A DNA stretch of 12,988 nucleotides from NCBI GenBank assembly GCA_949288685.1, contig CASELB010000168.1, positions 1 through 12,988 on the forward strand, read 5' to 3'. Of the stretch, positions 1 to 6,703 are shown piece after piece. Numbering within the stretch: the stretch's first letter is position 1; each line of letters opens with the position of its first letter. The notes under the pieces are model-generated. The model ran no database searches, was not told the origin of the DNA, and was given only the letters and a program-made list of their open reading frames with translations. The translations under genes were made by a program, and so were the position numbers. The DNA is from an uncultured bacterium. Its GTDB lineage: Bacteria; Cyanobacteriota; Vampirovibrionia; Gastranaerophilales; Gastranaerophilaceae.

Positions 1-2
1 AG

Positions 3-86
3 TATGAAATTTCCCTCCCTGCTAACGTTTATAATACTTGCGGCGTGCGGAGAGGGGATGGATTTTATATTGGTTGGTATATATGA
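3..86 (+). CDS. Possible C-terminal end of an unidentified gene (5' end outside window)
   Basis: An open frame enters from the left edge and stops with TGA at 84-86, directly against the stop codon of the convergent transglycosylase gene at 87-89. The 27 visible residues end in GDGFYIGWYI and contain one Cys. I recognise no family. Tail-to-tail packing with abutting stops recurs in this window at 6701/6704 and 8113/8116, which is the main reason to take the frame seriously. A second frame (ATG at 4, stop at 88-90) encodes 28 residues with a lipobox-like LAAC, but it overlaps the neighbour and has no ribosome binding site that can be checked. Only one of the two can be real, and possibly neither is. 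Confidence 0.3.
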   Translation, partial: YEISLPANVYNTCGVRRGDGFYIGWYI

Positions 87-779
87 TTAGAGGTAATCAG
101 AAAGTATATTTTTTACATAATTCTGGGTTTCTTTATACGGCGGAACGCCCGAATATTTATCAACGGCTCCCGGACCTGCATTATATGCTGCAAGTGCAAG
201 TATAATGTTACCGTTATATCTGTCAAGCATTGATTTAAGATATTTAACACCGCCTTCGACATTCTGAACAGGGTTCATCGGATCTGTAACCCCTAAACCT
301 TTTGCGGTCGAGGGCATTAATTGCATCAGTCCCATTGCTCCTGCGTGTGATTTAGCTTTCGGGTTGAAGCCGGACTCTTGTTTTATAAGTGCTTTAACTA
401 ATTTGTCATCTACTCCATGTTTTTTTGAAACACTTGTTACAAGGTTTAGAATTTGATTTTTGCTGGCTGTATCTACGCTTATATTATAATTTTGCTCGGG
501 TGCATCAACTTTTTGTGCATTAACGTTAAGCGCTTTGCCTGTTAATAAAGAGCCAAACGGAGTTTTTGCACTGGCTTTAAGTACGTTATCAAAGCTCGGA
601 CCTTCGTACTGTTTTACACCGTCAATATTGCCTGCACTTTGTGACAGCATATCTGTTGTGTTTTGCGCCTTAATCTGTTTATTAAAATTATCTACGTACC
701 TGTTAAGCTCGACATAGCGTTGTGCTGCCTGTGCCTGACCGCCTGAGGATAATAAATTTTGAATCATTGATGAAAACAT
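87..779 (-). CDS. Lytic transglycosylase, SLT (goose-lysozyme-like) domain
   Basis: This 230-aa protein should cleave the MurNAc-GlcNAc bond of peptidoglycan without hydrolysis. The C-terminal half (about residues 107-230) is a complete SLT domain: catalytic Glu135 in KQESGFNP, then GAMGLMQLMP (147-156), AYNAGPGAV (198-206) and VPPYKETQNYV (212-222). The N-terminal 100 residues are polar and low in complexity. There is no convincing signal peptide, so export may use a non-Sec route such as a flagellar or other secretion apparatus. A short FDNVLKAS stretch (63-70) vaguely recalls the rod protein FliE; this is only an impression. The start at 779 is supported by a GGAAGGAA ribosome binding site about 8 bases upstream. 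The gene stands alone, divergent from the polyprenyl synthase gene. The enzyme class is secure; a role in flagellar rod penetration or general wall turnover is inference. Confidence 0.93.
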   Translation of the reverse strand: MFSSMIQNLLSSGGQAQAAQRYVELNRYVDNFNKQIKAQNTTDMLSQSAGNIDGVKQYEGPSFDNVLKASAKTPFGSLLTGKALNVNAQKVDAPEQNYNISVDTASKNQILNLVTSVSKKHGVDDKLVKALIKQESGFNPKAKSHAGAMGLMQLMPSTAKGLGVTDPMNPVQNVEGGVKYLKSMLDRYNGNIILALAAYNAGPGAVDKYSGVPPYKETQNYVKNILSDYL

Positions 780-929
780 GTTTTTAGTTCCTTCCCGTTA
801 TAATATACGGATGTTTTCCCGTAATTCTTTAATATTTTTCAGAAAAAATCCACTATATAGATTACTTAATTCCCGGTTTGAAAAAGTCAAAATACCTGTA
901 TGGTTTATTTTTTAATGCTTGTTTTATGT

Positions 930-935
930 TATTAT
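930..935 (+). promoter_or_regulatory. Candidate -10 box (TATTAT) giving a leaderless start at 942
   Basis: TATTAT lies at 930-935, exactly six bases before the ATG at 942, and there is no Shine-Dalgarno sequence in front of that ATG. Transcription starting 6-7 bases after the hexamer would begin on the A of ATG. No good -35 box is visible at the expected distance because the sequence there is a T-run. Support comes mainly from the same spacing at 3651-3656 and 9242-9247. Confidence 0.35.
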
Positions 936-941
936 TGTTGT

Positions 942-1778
942 ATGAATAAGTTTATTTCCGAATTGGAGAGCGAGTTAACAGCGTATAAATTACAAGAGCT
1001 CGGGTTAAAAGAAAATTTAGACAGTCTTATGCTTACTAATGCAAAGAGGATAAGACCGAAACTTGCGTGGCTTCTTTTAAAAAACTTTAGTGAAAAAATT
1101 ACAAAGGAGCAAATTGCTGTTATAGCCGGCGGTGAAATTTTGCATACCGCATCTCTTATTCATGATGATATTGTTGACTTATCAACAGAGAGACGCGGGG
1201 TAAAAACTTTAAATGCTTTATATGACCAAAGACTTGCGGTTCTTGCCGGTGATTTTCTTGCCGGTTACGGTTTGCAAAAAATTCTATTTGCAAAAAATTA
1301 TGAAATTTTTGGTATTTTTTGTTCTGCCTTTGAAAAAATGTGCACTGCTGAAATTACCCAGTATTTTAGCAGCGGAAAAATAACAGGTATGGAAAAATAC
1401 ATTCAAAAATCAACAGGGAAAACTGCATCTCTTTTTGGGGCTATTTTAAAAAGTGTTGCGATTTTATCAGAAAAAATTTCTCCTGATATTGCGTATGATT
1501 TAGGTATTTTTTACGGAACGGCTTTTCAGATAAAAAACGACCTGGATGCCTTTATTAATACTCCGGAAAGAGATAGAAATAACGGTGTATTCACCGCTCC
1601 GGATATTTATTACTCGCAAACGGGAAATTTAAATTCAGCAATTGAAAAAACAAATATTTTAATAGATAATGAGATTGGAAAATTGATTAATATTATAAGC
1701 AGTTTTCCTGAAAATAACTACAAAAAACAGCTTATTAAAATGATAGAGGAGAGTTTATGCAGGACAATAAACAAGTAA
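942..1778 (+). CDS. Polyprenyl diphosphate synthase (trans-isoprenyl synthase family), short form
   Basis: This 278-aa enzyme of the trans-prenyltransferase fold should condense isopentenyl diphosphate with an allylic diphosphate, giving quinone side chains or other polyprenyl chains. Visible motifs: KRIRPKL (35-41), the first Asp-rich motif HDDIVD (74-79) followed by RRG, KSTGKTA (156-162), and the second Asp-rich motif FQIKNDLDA (195-203). In the last motif Asn199 replaces the usual first Asp. The protein is about 40 residues shorter than typical family members. An in-frame ATG at 900 would add 14 hydrophobic residues without a ribosome binding site; I prefer 942, where homology-like sequence begins and a -10 box sits six bases upstream. 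The 3' end overlaps lepB by 22 bases, so the two are co-transcribed. Chain length cannot be read from the sequence with confidence. Confidence 0.85.
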   Translation: MNKFISELESELTAYKLQELGLKENLDSLMLTNAKRIRPKLAWLLLKNFSEKITKEQIAVIAGGEILHTASLIHDDIVDLSTERRGVKTLNALYDQRLAVLAGDFLAGYGLQKILFAKNYEIFGIFCSAFEKMCTAEITQYFSSGKITGMEKYIQKSTGKTASLFGAILKSVAILSEKISPDIAYDLGIFYGTAFQIKNDLDAFINTPERDRNNGVFTAPDIYYSQTGNLNSAIEKTNILIDNEIGKLINIISSFPENNYKKQLIKMIEESLCRTINK

Positions 1779-2368
1779 AGAGCTTTCTGGTTGATACTAT
1801 AGAAACGATAGCTTTTGTTATTGTTGCTGTAATTATCATAAGATTTTTTGTCGGAGAAATCCGCTGGATACCTTCAGGCTCTATGCACCCTACTTTGCTG
1901 GAGGGGGATAGAATTTTCGTAGAAAGGTTTACACGGTTTTATGATACGCCGGAACGCGGTGATATAATGATTTTTTATCCTCCGTTTGTTGAACTGGATA
2001 ACTCTTTTGGCGGCGTATTTAGACGGCTGAGCGGGTTTTTCTGTAAGGATATTGCTTATATTAAAAGAGTAATAGGAACTCCCGGGGATAAAATCGAAAT
2101 AAAAGAGGCTCCGGATGGGGCGCATGTCGTATACCTTAATGATAAACCGCTTGACGAGCCTTATATTAAAAGCAAGTATGATTATATAAAATGTAATGAA
2201 AAAATGTATTGCGGTCCGTTTGTTGTTCCAGAAGGTCAGTATTTTATGATGGGGGATAACAGAGGAAATTCACAGGATAGCCGTTTTTGGGGCTTTTTGC
2301 CGCAGGACAGGTTTATAGGTAAGGCTGTTTTCCTTTTCTGGCCGCCATCCAGAATGAAAAATCTTTAG
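1757..2368 (+). CDS. lepB: Signal peptidase I
   Basis: This 203-aa membrane-anchored serine protease removes signal peptides from Sec- and Tat-exported proteins. One N-terminal membrane segment (about 13-33) is followed by the catalytic domain. The nucleophile is Ser42 in PSGSMHPTL and the general base is Lys103 in YIKRVIGTPGD. The C-terminal box MGDNRGNSQDSRFWG (165-179) is intact. Length and single-anchor architecture resemble cyanobacterial and Gram-positive enzymes rather than the two-anchor E. coli form. The start has a strong AGAGGAGAG ribosome binding site. The gene overlaps the end of the polyprenyl synthase gene and is followed after 21 bases by the alcohol dehydrogenase start, so all three probably form one transcript. 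It can process the secreted NTF2-like protein encoded next door. Confidence 0.96.
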   Translation: MQDNKQVKSFLVDTIETIAFVIVAVIIIRFFVGEIRWIPSGSMHPTLLEGDRIFVERFTRFYDTPERGDIMIFYPPFVELDNSFGGVFRRLSGFFCKDIAYIKRVIGTPGDKIEIKEAPDGAHVVYLNDKPLDEPYIKSKYDYIKCNEKMYCGPFVVPEGQYFMMGDNRGNSQDSRFWGFLPQDRFIGKAVFLFWPPSRMKNL

Positions 2369-2389
2369 TATATGAAAGGAGAGTTTATT

Positions 2390-3589
2390 ATGTGGGAAAA
2401 GGACTTTGATGTTAATCAAATTTCGGAAATCAGAACACGTACATCAGTGTTTTTCGGTGCGGGTGCTATTCAGCGAATAGATTTTATAGCGGAAGACCTT
2501 AAAGCAAAAGGCTATGATAAAGTAATTGTAATGAGCGGCAGAAATGCGTATAAATCCACAGGTGCATGGGATTATGTTGAAAAGGCGCTTATTAAGCACG
2601 GCATAGGTTATATTAACTACAACAGGGTAACACCTAATCCGACAACAATTTCTGTTAATGAAGCCGTAAAAGAAGCAAAAGAATTTGGCGCAAAAGCGGT
2701 AATCTCTATAGGCGGCGGCTCTCCGACCGATGCGGGCAAATCTGTTGCCATACTCTTAGAGTATCCGGACAAAAGCTGTGAGGATTTGTATGAATTCAAG
2801 TTTGTTCCATCAAAGGCTGCCCCTGTTATTGCTATTAATTTGACGCACGGGACAGGTTCCGAAACTAACAGGTTTGCCGTTGTTACAATTCCTGACAAAA
2901 ATTATAAGCCAGCTATTGCGTATGATTGTATTTATCCGATGTACGCAATTGATGATCCGGCATTAATGACAAAATTGTCACCCAAACAAACAAGATACGT
3001 TTCAATTGATGCGGTTAACCATGTTGTTGAGGCTGCTACATCAAAGGTGGCGTCTCCTTATACGGTTACTCTTGCAAGAGAAGTTATTACACTTGTAGCT
3101 AAATATCTTCCCGTTGTTATTGATAATCCTGAAAATATTGAAGGTCGGTATTATTTAACTTATGCGGCTATGATGGCGGGTGTTTGCTTTGATAACGGCC
3201 TGTTGCATTATACTCACGCTCTTGAACATCCGCTAAGTGCTGTTAAGCCTGAACTTTCTCACGGGCTTGGACTTGCTATGCTGTTACCGTCCGTTGTTAA
3301 AAATATTTATCCTGCAAAATCAGAGGTTCTTGCATATATTCTTGAACCGATTGTATCGGGACTTGCAGGTAATGCCGCTGACGCGCAAAAAGCGGCTGAC
3401 GGCGTATATAAATGGTTGTCTTCGGTAGGTGTATCGGAAAAACTTTCCTCCGAAGGTTTCTCTGACTCTGATGTGGATAATCTTGTAAATCTTGCATTTA
3501 CTACTCCATCATTAGACGGTTTACTTGCAATTGCGCCTACGGCGGCTACAAAAGAGGCTGTTGCAGAAATTTACAGAACTTCTCTATAA
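2390..3589 (+). CDS. Iron-containing (group III) alcohol dehydrogenase
   Basis: This 399-aa NAD(P)-dependent dehydrogenase should interconvert an alcohol and an aldehyde or ketone; the substrate cannot be deduced. The dinucleotide-binding motif is SIGGGSPTDAGKSVA (106-120). By family pattern the metal ligands are Asp207 and His211 (SIDAVNHVVE), His276 (HALEH) and His291 (LSHGLGLAMLLP), with His280 as the second His of the HALEH motif. The His276-His291 spacing is one residue longer than in FucO-type enzymes. The ATG at 2372 is unlikely to be the start, because the ribosome binding site AAAGGAG lies just after it and points to the ATG at 2390. The gene follows lepB closely and ends in front of a strong terminator at 3609. 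A fermentative role (redox balancing in an anaerobe) is inference. Confidence 0.92.
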   Translation: MWEKDFDVNQISEIRTRTSVFFGAGAIQRIDFIAEDLKAKGYDKVIVMSGRNAYKSTGAWDYVEKALIKHGIGYINYNRVTPNPTTISVNEAVKEAKEFGAKAVISIGGGSPTDAGKSVAILLEYPDKSCEDLYEFKFVPSKAAPVIAINLTHGTGSETNRFAVVTIPDKNYKPAIAYDCIYPMYAIDDPALMTKLSPKQTRYVSIDAVNHVVEAATSKVASPYTVTLAREVITLVAKYLPVVIDNPENIEGRYYLTYAAMMAGVCFDNGLLHYTHALEHPLSAVKPELSHGLGLAMLLPSVVKNIYPAKSEVLAYILEPIVSGLAGNAADAQKAADGVYKWLSSVGVSEKLSSEGFSDSDVDNLVNLAFTTPSLDGLLAIAPTAATKEAVAEIYRTSL

Positions 3590-3608
3590 TTTGTAGTGAT
3601 GAAATATT

Positions 3609-3639
3609 AAAAAAGTGACAGAACAACTGTCACTTTTTT
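3609..3639 (+). terminator. Rho-independent terminator after the alcohol dehydrogenase
   Basis: There is a perfect 13-bp inverted repeat, arms 3609-3621 and 3627-3639, with loop AACAA. The 5' arm begins with six A and the 3' arm ends in six T, so the hairpin could work in both directions. It closes the synthase-lepB-dehydrogenase transcript. Its right arm also overlaps the position of the -35 element of the next gene. Confidence 0.85.
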
Positions 3640-3656
3640 ATTTTTTGGTGTATGAT
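3627..3656 (+). promoter_or_regulatory. Candidate promoter of the NTF2-like gene, leaderless
   Basis: CTGTCA (3627-3632), an 18-base spacer and TATGAT (3651-3656) form a plausible housekeeping promoter. The ATG at 3663 begins six bases after the -10 box and has no Shine-Dalgarno sequence, so the mRNA probably starts at or next to the ATG. The -35 lies inside the 3' arm of the preceding terminator. Confidence 0.4.
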
Positions 3657-3662
3657 GTTTTT

Positions 3663-4973
3663 ATGAAGAGATTTTTATTTTTATTGGGTTTAATTTTATT
3701 ACTGGGCAGTACCAATTGTGTATATGCCGCAAATGATAAAGCAGAATTAAAAGCTGTTAAAAATATTTTAAAAAGCCAGATTCAGGCTGCTAATAAGTAC
3801 AGCTATCAGGATTTTATCAAGTACTTTGATTTTAGTTATATTAATTCTGACGGTTTCGGACTTGATATTTATTCAAAACTTGTTGAAGACACCTGGGCAT
3901 CATACAGTAATATTCAATACGCGCAAAAGATAAAAAATATAACAATTAACGGTAAAGACGCAATTGCGGAAGTTGTTGAGACTGCAAATGCCCAAATTGA
4001 ATCGCAATATGATTTGACCGGACATTTAAAAAGTGTCGCAAATAATATATACTTCTTAAAGAAAACAACAAACGGATGGCGAATAGTCTCTGATGTTATT
4101 CTGACGGAAGATACGTATCTTACGTTTGGCGAACTCCGTGACTACACACCTGTTTTGAAGGTTCCTTATCAAATTGGCGCTAATCAAAATTATACAGCAT
4201 CCCTTGAGTATCAGGCGCCAAAAAACACTATTGCAATAGCGTCAATTAATCAGGAAAAGGTCACCTATCCGCAGCAAGCATCTAAAGAAAACTATCGTAA
4301 ACTTCCCGATGACGGCGTACTTGAAAGATTTTTTACCGCTAACGGTGATGGTGTTAATGAATATATAGTTGCATCTCTCGGACTTACAAGACCGGAGTTT
4401 GAAAATAAAGATTTGCAAATTAATGTAACAGGTGTTGCGTACGTTATAAAAAGGGTTAATGTAATTCCTGAAAATAAATTTATTAATACTGCTGATGTTG
4501 TGCCGGTAAGTCAGCGCTTGCAACAGTTAAAAGATGAAGAAACTAAAGCTGTGCTTGAGTCAGCAGAAAAGAAAAAACAGGATAGACATGAGATAAAACA
4601 AAATGAGAAACTTGATAAATCCGAAACGGATATAAATCAAGAAAACAAGGACAACAATATTTCTGCTCCTGTTAACGATAGTACTGATAAATCAGAAGAA
4701 GTTTCTCAGGAAGATGAAAAATCAGTTCCCGTCACTGATACAGAAAAACAGGTTTCTGACGGTGAAGCGAACAGCAGTGCTGAACAAAATGTCATTAAAG
4801 ATTCTTCTGAAAACGTAAAACCGGCGGTTGATATACCTGAGCCCGGGGATAAAGTTAAAAAGAAAAATAAAAAAGATAAATCACTAAAAGGAACATACTC
4901 GCCTGATACCGTTGATATTCCGACAAGTGCAACTGTTTGTCCGGTTAAGGAGCCTGCGGCTGCTGAAAATTAG
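3663..4973 (+). CDS. Secreted protein with NTF2/SnoaL-like domain and charged C-terminal tail
   Basis: This is a 436-aa protein of unknown function. Residues 1-22 form a Sec signal peptide (MKRF, then a Leu-rich core) with likely cleavage after VYA. A Cys at 19 does not sit in a proper lipobox. Residues about 28-155 have the pattern of an NTF2/SnoaL-like domain: N-terminal helices, then strands ending in NGWRIVSDVILTED. Residues about 160-285 look beta-rich and include FTANGDGVNEYI (224-235), a loop reminiscent of NGDGVND motifs in some surface proteins. From about 286 to the end the chain is rich in Lys, Glu, Asp, Ser and Gln and probably disordered, with a basic patch KVKKKNKKDK (397-406). 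A GTG at 3615 lies inside the terminator and is not a credible start; I chose 3663. It leads the operon containing lspA, rluD and the LapA-like gene. Confidence 0.8.
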   Translation: MKRFLFLLGLILLLGSTNCVYAANDKAELKAVKNILKSQIQAANKYSYQDFIKYFDFSYINSDGFGLDIYSKLVEDTWASYSNIQYAQKIKNITINGKDAIAEVVETANAQIESQYDLTGHLKSVANNIYFLKKTTNGWRIVSDVILTEDTYLTFGELRDYTPVLKVPYQIGANQNYTASLEYQAPKNTIAIASINQEKVTYPQQASKENYRKLPDDGVLERFFTANGDGVNEYIVASLGLTRPEFENKDLQINVTGVAYVIKRVNVIPENKFINTADVVPVSQRLQQLKDEETKAVLESAEKKKQDRHEIKQNEKLDKSETDINQENKDNNISAPVNDSTDKSEEVSQEDEKSVPVTDTEKQVSDGEANSSAEQNVIKDSSENVKPAVDIPEPGDKVKKKNKKDKSLKGTYSPDTVDIPTSATVCPVKEPAAAEN

Positions 4974-5000
4974 TAGTAAGTAAAGAGATTGAGGAGCAAA

Positions 5001-5468
5001 ATGTCAAAAAAAAGCAGACTATTTTATTTATGGTTAACACTTGCATTCTTTGTCTGGCTTGATTTTTATTGCTCATCGGTGATTGTTTCCTATATTTATA
5101 AGCACGGCTCTCTGGAAAATCCGATTATGAGTCTGATTTATGTGAAAAATACAGGCGCTGCGTTTAGTATTTTGGAACACTCTACAACATTGCTTATTAT
5201 AATCTCACTAATTGCTCTGTTCTGGATTTTGCACTGGACAATTAATAATATTCACAGAGTCGGCACAGTTTTTGTTTTCTGGACAAGTCTTCTGTGTTCT
5301 GGAATTACGTGTAATCTATATGAAAGAATACATTACGGTTTTGTCAGAGATTTTTTTAAACTTAACTTTGTAAACTTTCCGGTGTTCAATATTTCCGATA
5401 TATTCATAAATATCGGTGTTTTTGCTATCCTTATTCTTGTAATTACTAAAAAATGTTATAAGAAATGA
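5001..5468 (+). CDS. lspA: Lipoprotein signal peptidase (SPase II) homologue with altered catalytic motif
   Basis: This 155-aa protein has four hydrophobic segments (about 8-30, 61-80, 87-104, 132-149) in the pattern of LspA, the aspartyl protease that cleaves prolipoproteins before the lipid-modified Cys. Family motifs are present: Asp21 in the first segment, YVKNTGAAFS (47-56), and FNISD (129-133) with the second catalytic Asp133. The other catalytic motif, normally GNxxDR, reads CNLYER (104-109), so Glu108 occupies the catalytic Asp position and Cys104 replaces Gly. Activity is therefore uncertain. The start at 5001 follows GAGGAG with a short 4-base spacer; an upstream TTG at 4989 is less likely. 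The ATG of the downstream rluD-type gene overlaps the stop by four bases. The lspA-rluD order is also seen in Bacillus subtilis (lspA-ylyB), which supports the identification. Confidence 0.82.
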   Translation: MSKKSRLFYLWLTLAFFVWLDFYCSSVIVSYIYKHGSLENPIMSLIYVKNTGAAFSILEHSTTLLIIISLIALFWILHWTINNIHRVGTVFVFWTSLLCSGITCNLYERIHYGFVRDFFKLNFVNFPVFNISDIFINIGVFAILILVITKKCYKK

Positions 5469-6382
5469 TTAAAGTTATTGTTGATGAAATACTTGAAAAT
5501 AACAGGTTAGATGCAGGTATTGTTTCTGTTTTGGAAGGTTTTTCACGTTCAAAAATTCAGGCGCTTATAAAATCCGGCGGTGTAATGGTTAACGGTCAAA
5601 TTCCAAAGCCGTCCGTAAAATTGAAATATAATGACCTGATTGAAATTGATGACACAAAAACCGGCGCGGTTGATATTAATATACAGCCTGAGGATGTGCC
5701 GTTCGAAATTGTATATGAAGATGACAACATGGTCGTTATTAATAAGCCCTCAGGTATACTTACCCATCCGACTCCGGTTGAACGCTGCGGAACGCTCGTT
5801 AACGGATTGCTGTTCAGGTTTGGTGAAAATCTTTCTTCTGTCAACGGTGATTTCAGGCGCGGTATAGTTCATAGACTTGATAAAAATACTTCTGGGCTTT
5901 TGATGATTGCTAAAAATAATCCTGCTCATGAATTTCTTGCTGAACAAATAAAATCGAAAACTGCTGTAAGAAAATATTTATCAATTGTTAAAGGTGTTAT
6001 TAATGAGGATTTTTTAGTTATTGACAAACCTATCGGGCGCGGTTTTACAGAAACCTGTAAAATGTGTATATCTGCAGACGGGAAACCTTCAATTACGGAA
6101 GTTCGGGTATTAAAACGTTTTAAAGACGCAACATTTGTTGAGTTAAAACTTTTAACCGGAAGAACACATCAAATCAGGGTGCATTTGTCAAGTATTAATC
6201 ATCCGGTTTATAATGATACTCTCTATGGATTTGGTAAAATGAAAATAAAAACTCAGGAACAGGTTTTACAGGCGTATAAGCTTGAATTTACAAAACCATT
6301 TGATAATGAAAGAGTGCAGGTCGAAATACCTGCCGATGAAAAAATTACAAAAGTGCTGCGTTTTTTAGACGGAAAGGAATAA
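5465..6382 (+). CDS. rluD: RluA/RluD-family 23S rRNA pseudouridine synthase
   Basis: This 305-aa enzyme should convert uridines in structured RNA, probably 23S rRNA, to pseudouridine. An S4-type RNA-binding domain spans about residues 13-60 (SRSKIQALIKSGGVMVNG). The catalytic domain begins near 80 and contains VINKPSGILTHP (91-102), the signature GIVHRLDKNTSGLLM (133-147) with catalytic Asp139, and GRTHQIRVHL (232-241). The length is normal for RluD-type proteins. The start codon overlaps the lspA stop (ATGA), implying translational coupling; the local ribosome binding site is weak. I call it RluD-like because of the S4 domain and lspA adjacency; exact target uridines cannot be read from the sequence, and RluC-like specificity is possible. 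Confidence 0.92.
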   Translation: MIKVIVDEILENNRLDAGIVSVLEGFSRSKIQALIKSGGVMVNGQIPKPSVKLKYNDLIEIDDTKTGAVDINIQPEDVPFEIVYEDDNMVVINKPSGILTHPTPVERCGTLVNGLLFRFGENLSSVNGDFRRGIVHRLDKNTSGLLMIAKNNPAHEFLAEQIKSKTAVRKYLSIVKGVINEDFLVIDKPIGRGFTETCKMCISADGKPSITEVRVLKRFKDATFVELKLLTGRTHQIRVHLSSINHPVYNDTLYGFGKMKIKTQEQVLQAYKLEFTKPFDNERVQVEIPADEKITKVLRFLDGKE

Positions 6383-6383
6383 A

Positions 6384-6701
6384 ATGAAAAGTAAATTGGG
6401 AAAAATGTTTTTAATACTATTATTAATGATTCAAATTTGGGGTGTATATTTATTATTGCCTTCCGGCGGAGTTGTATCTTCTCAAATTTCTTTACTGATT
6501 TTGTTGTTTACATCAGGAATGACAACAGGTATTTTTGTAATGTCTTTTTACCTCGACAAGTCTTCTTCTTCACTCAAAATGTATAAGCGCGAACTTGAAA
6601 AAGAGTCTATAACAAGTACGGAGTCTACCTCTCAAATAAAAGTTCTTGAATCAAAAATCGAAGTATTGGAAAAGGCTTTGCAGCAAGCATTGAATAAGTA
6701 A
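6384..6701 (+). CDS. Small two-helix membrane protein with coiled-coil tail (LapA-like)
   Basis: This 105-aa protein has two predicted membrane segments (about 8-26 and 36-57) separated by a short loop (LPSGGVVSSQ), then a soluble helix rich in Glu, Lys and Ser. The last 25 residues (IKVLESKIEVLEKALQQAL) show heptad-like hydrophobic spacing typical of a coiled coil. This is the architecture of LapA/DUF1049 proteins, which scaffold envelope assembly factors in proteobacteria, but similarity is at the level of layout and I would not transfer that function. It starts one base after the rluD-type stop behind GGAAAGGAA, so it is the last gene of the NTF2-lspA-rluD operon. Its stop codon lies two bases from the end of the convergent GntR-like gene. 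Confidence 0.75.
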   Translation: MKSKLGKMFLILLLMIQIWGVYLLLPSGGVVSSQISLLILLFTSGMTTGIFVMSFYLDKSSSSLKMYKRELEKESITSTESTSQIKVLESKIEVLEKALQQALNK

Positions 6702-6703
6702 GA

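Noticed and set aside
4..90. 28-residue frame with a lipobox-like LAAC at the left edge
   Set aside because: It overlaps the stop of the transglycosylase gene, is very short, and its upstream signals lie outside the window; the competing frame ending at 86 fits the gene packing slightly better.
900..941. Upstream ATG extending the polyprenyl synthase by 14 residues
   Set aside because: No ribosome binding site, and the added residues are hydrophobic and unlike the family N-terminus; the ATG at 942 is preferred.
3615..3662. GTG start for the NTF2-like protein
   Set aside because: It lies within the terminator hairpin, and the extension would bury the signal peptide that begins at 3663.
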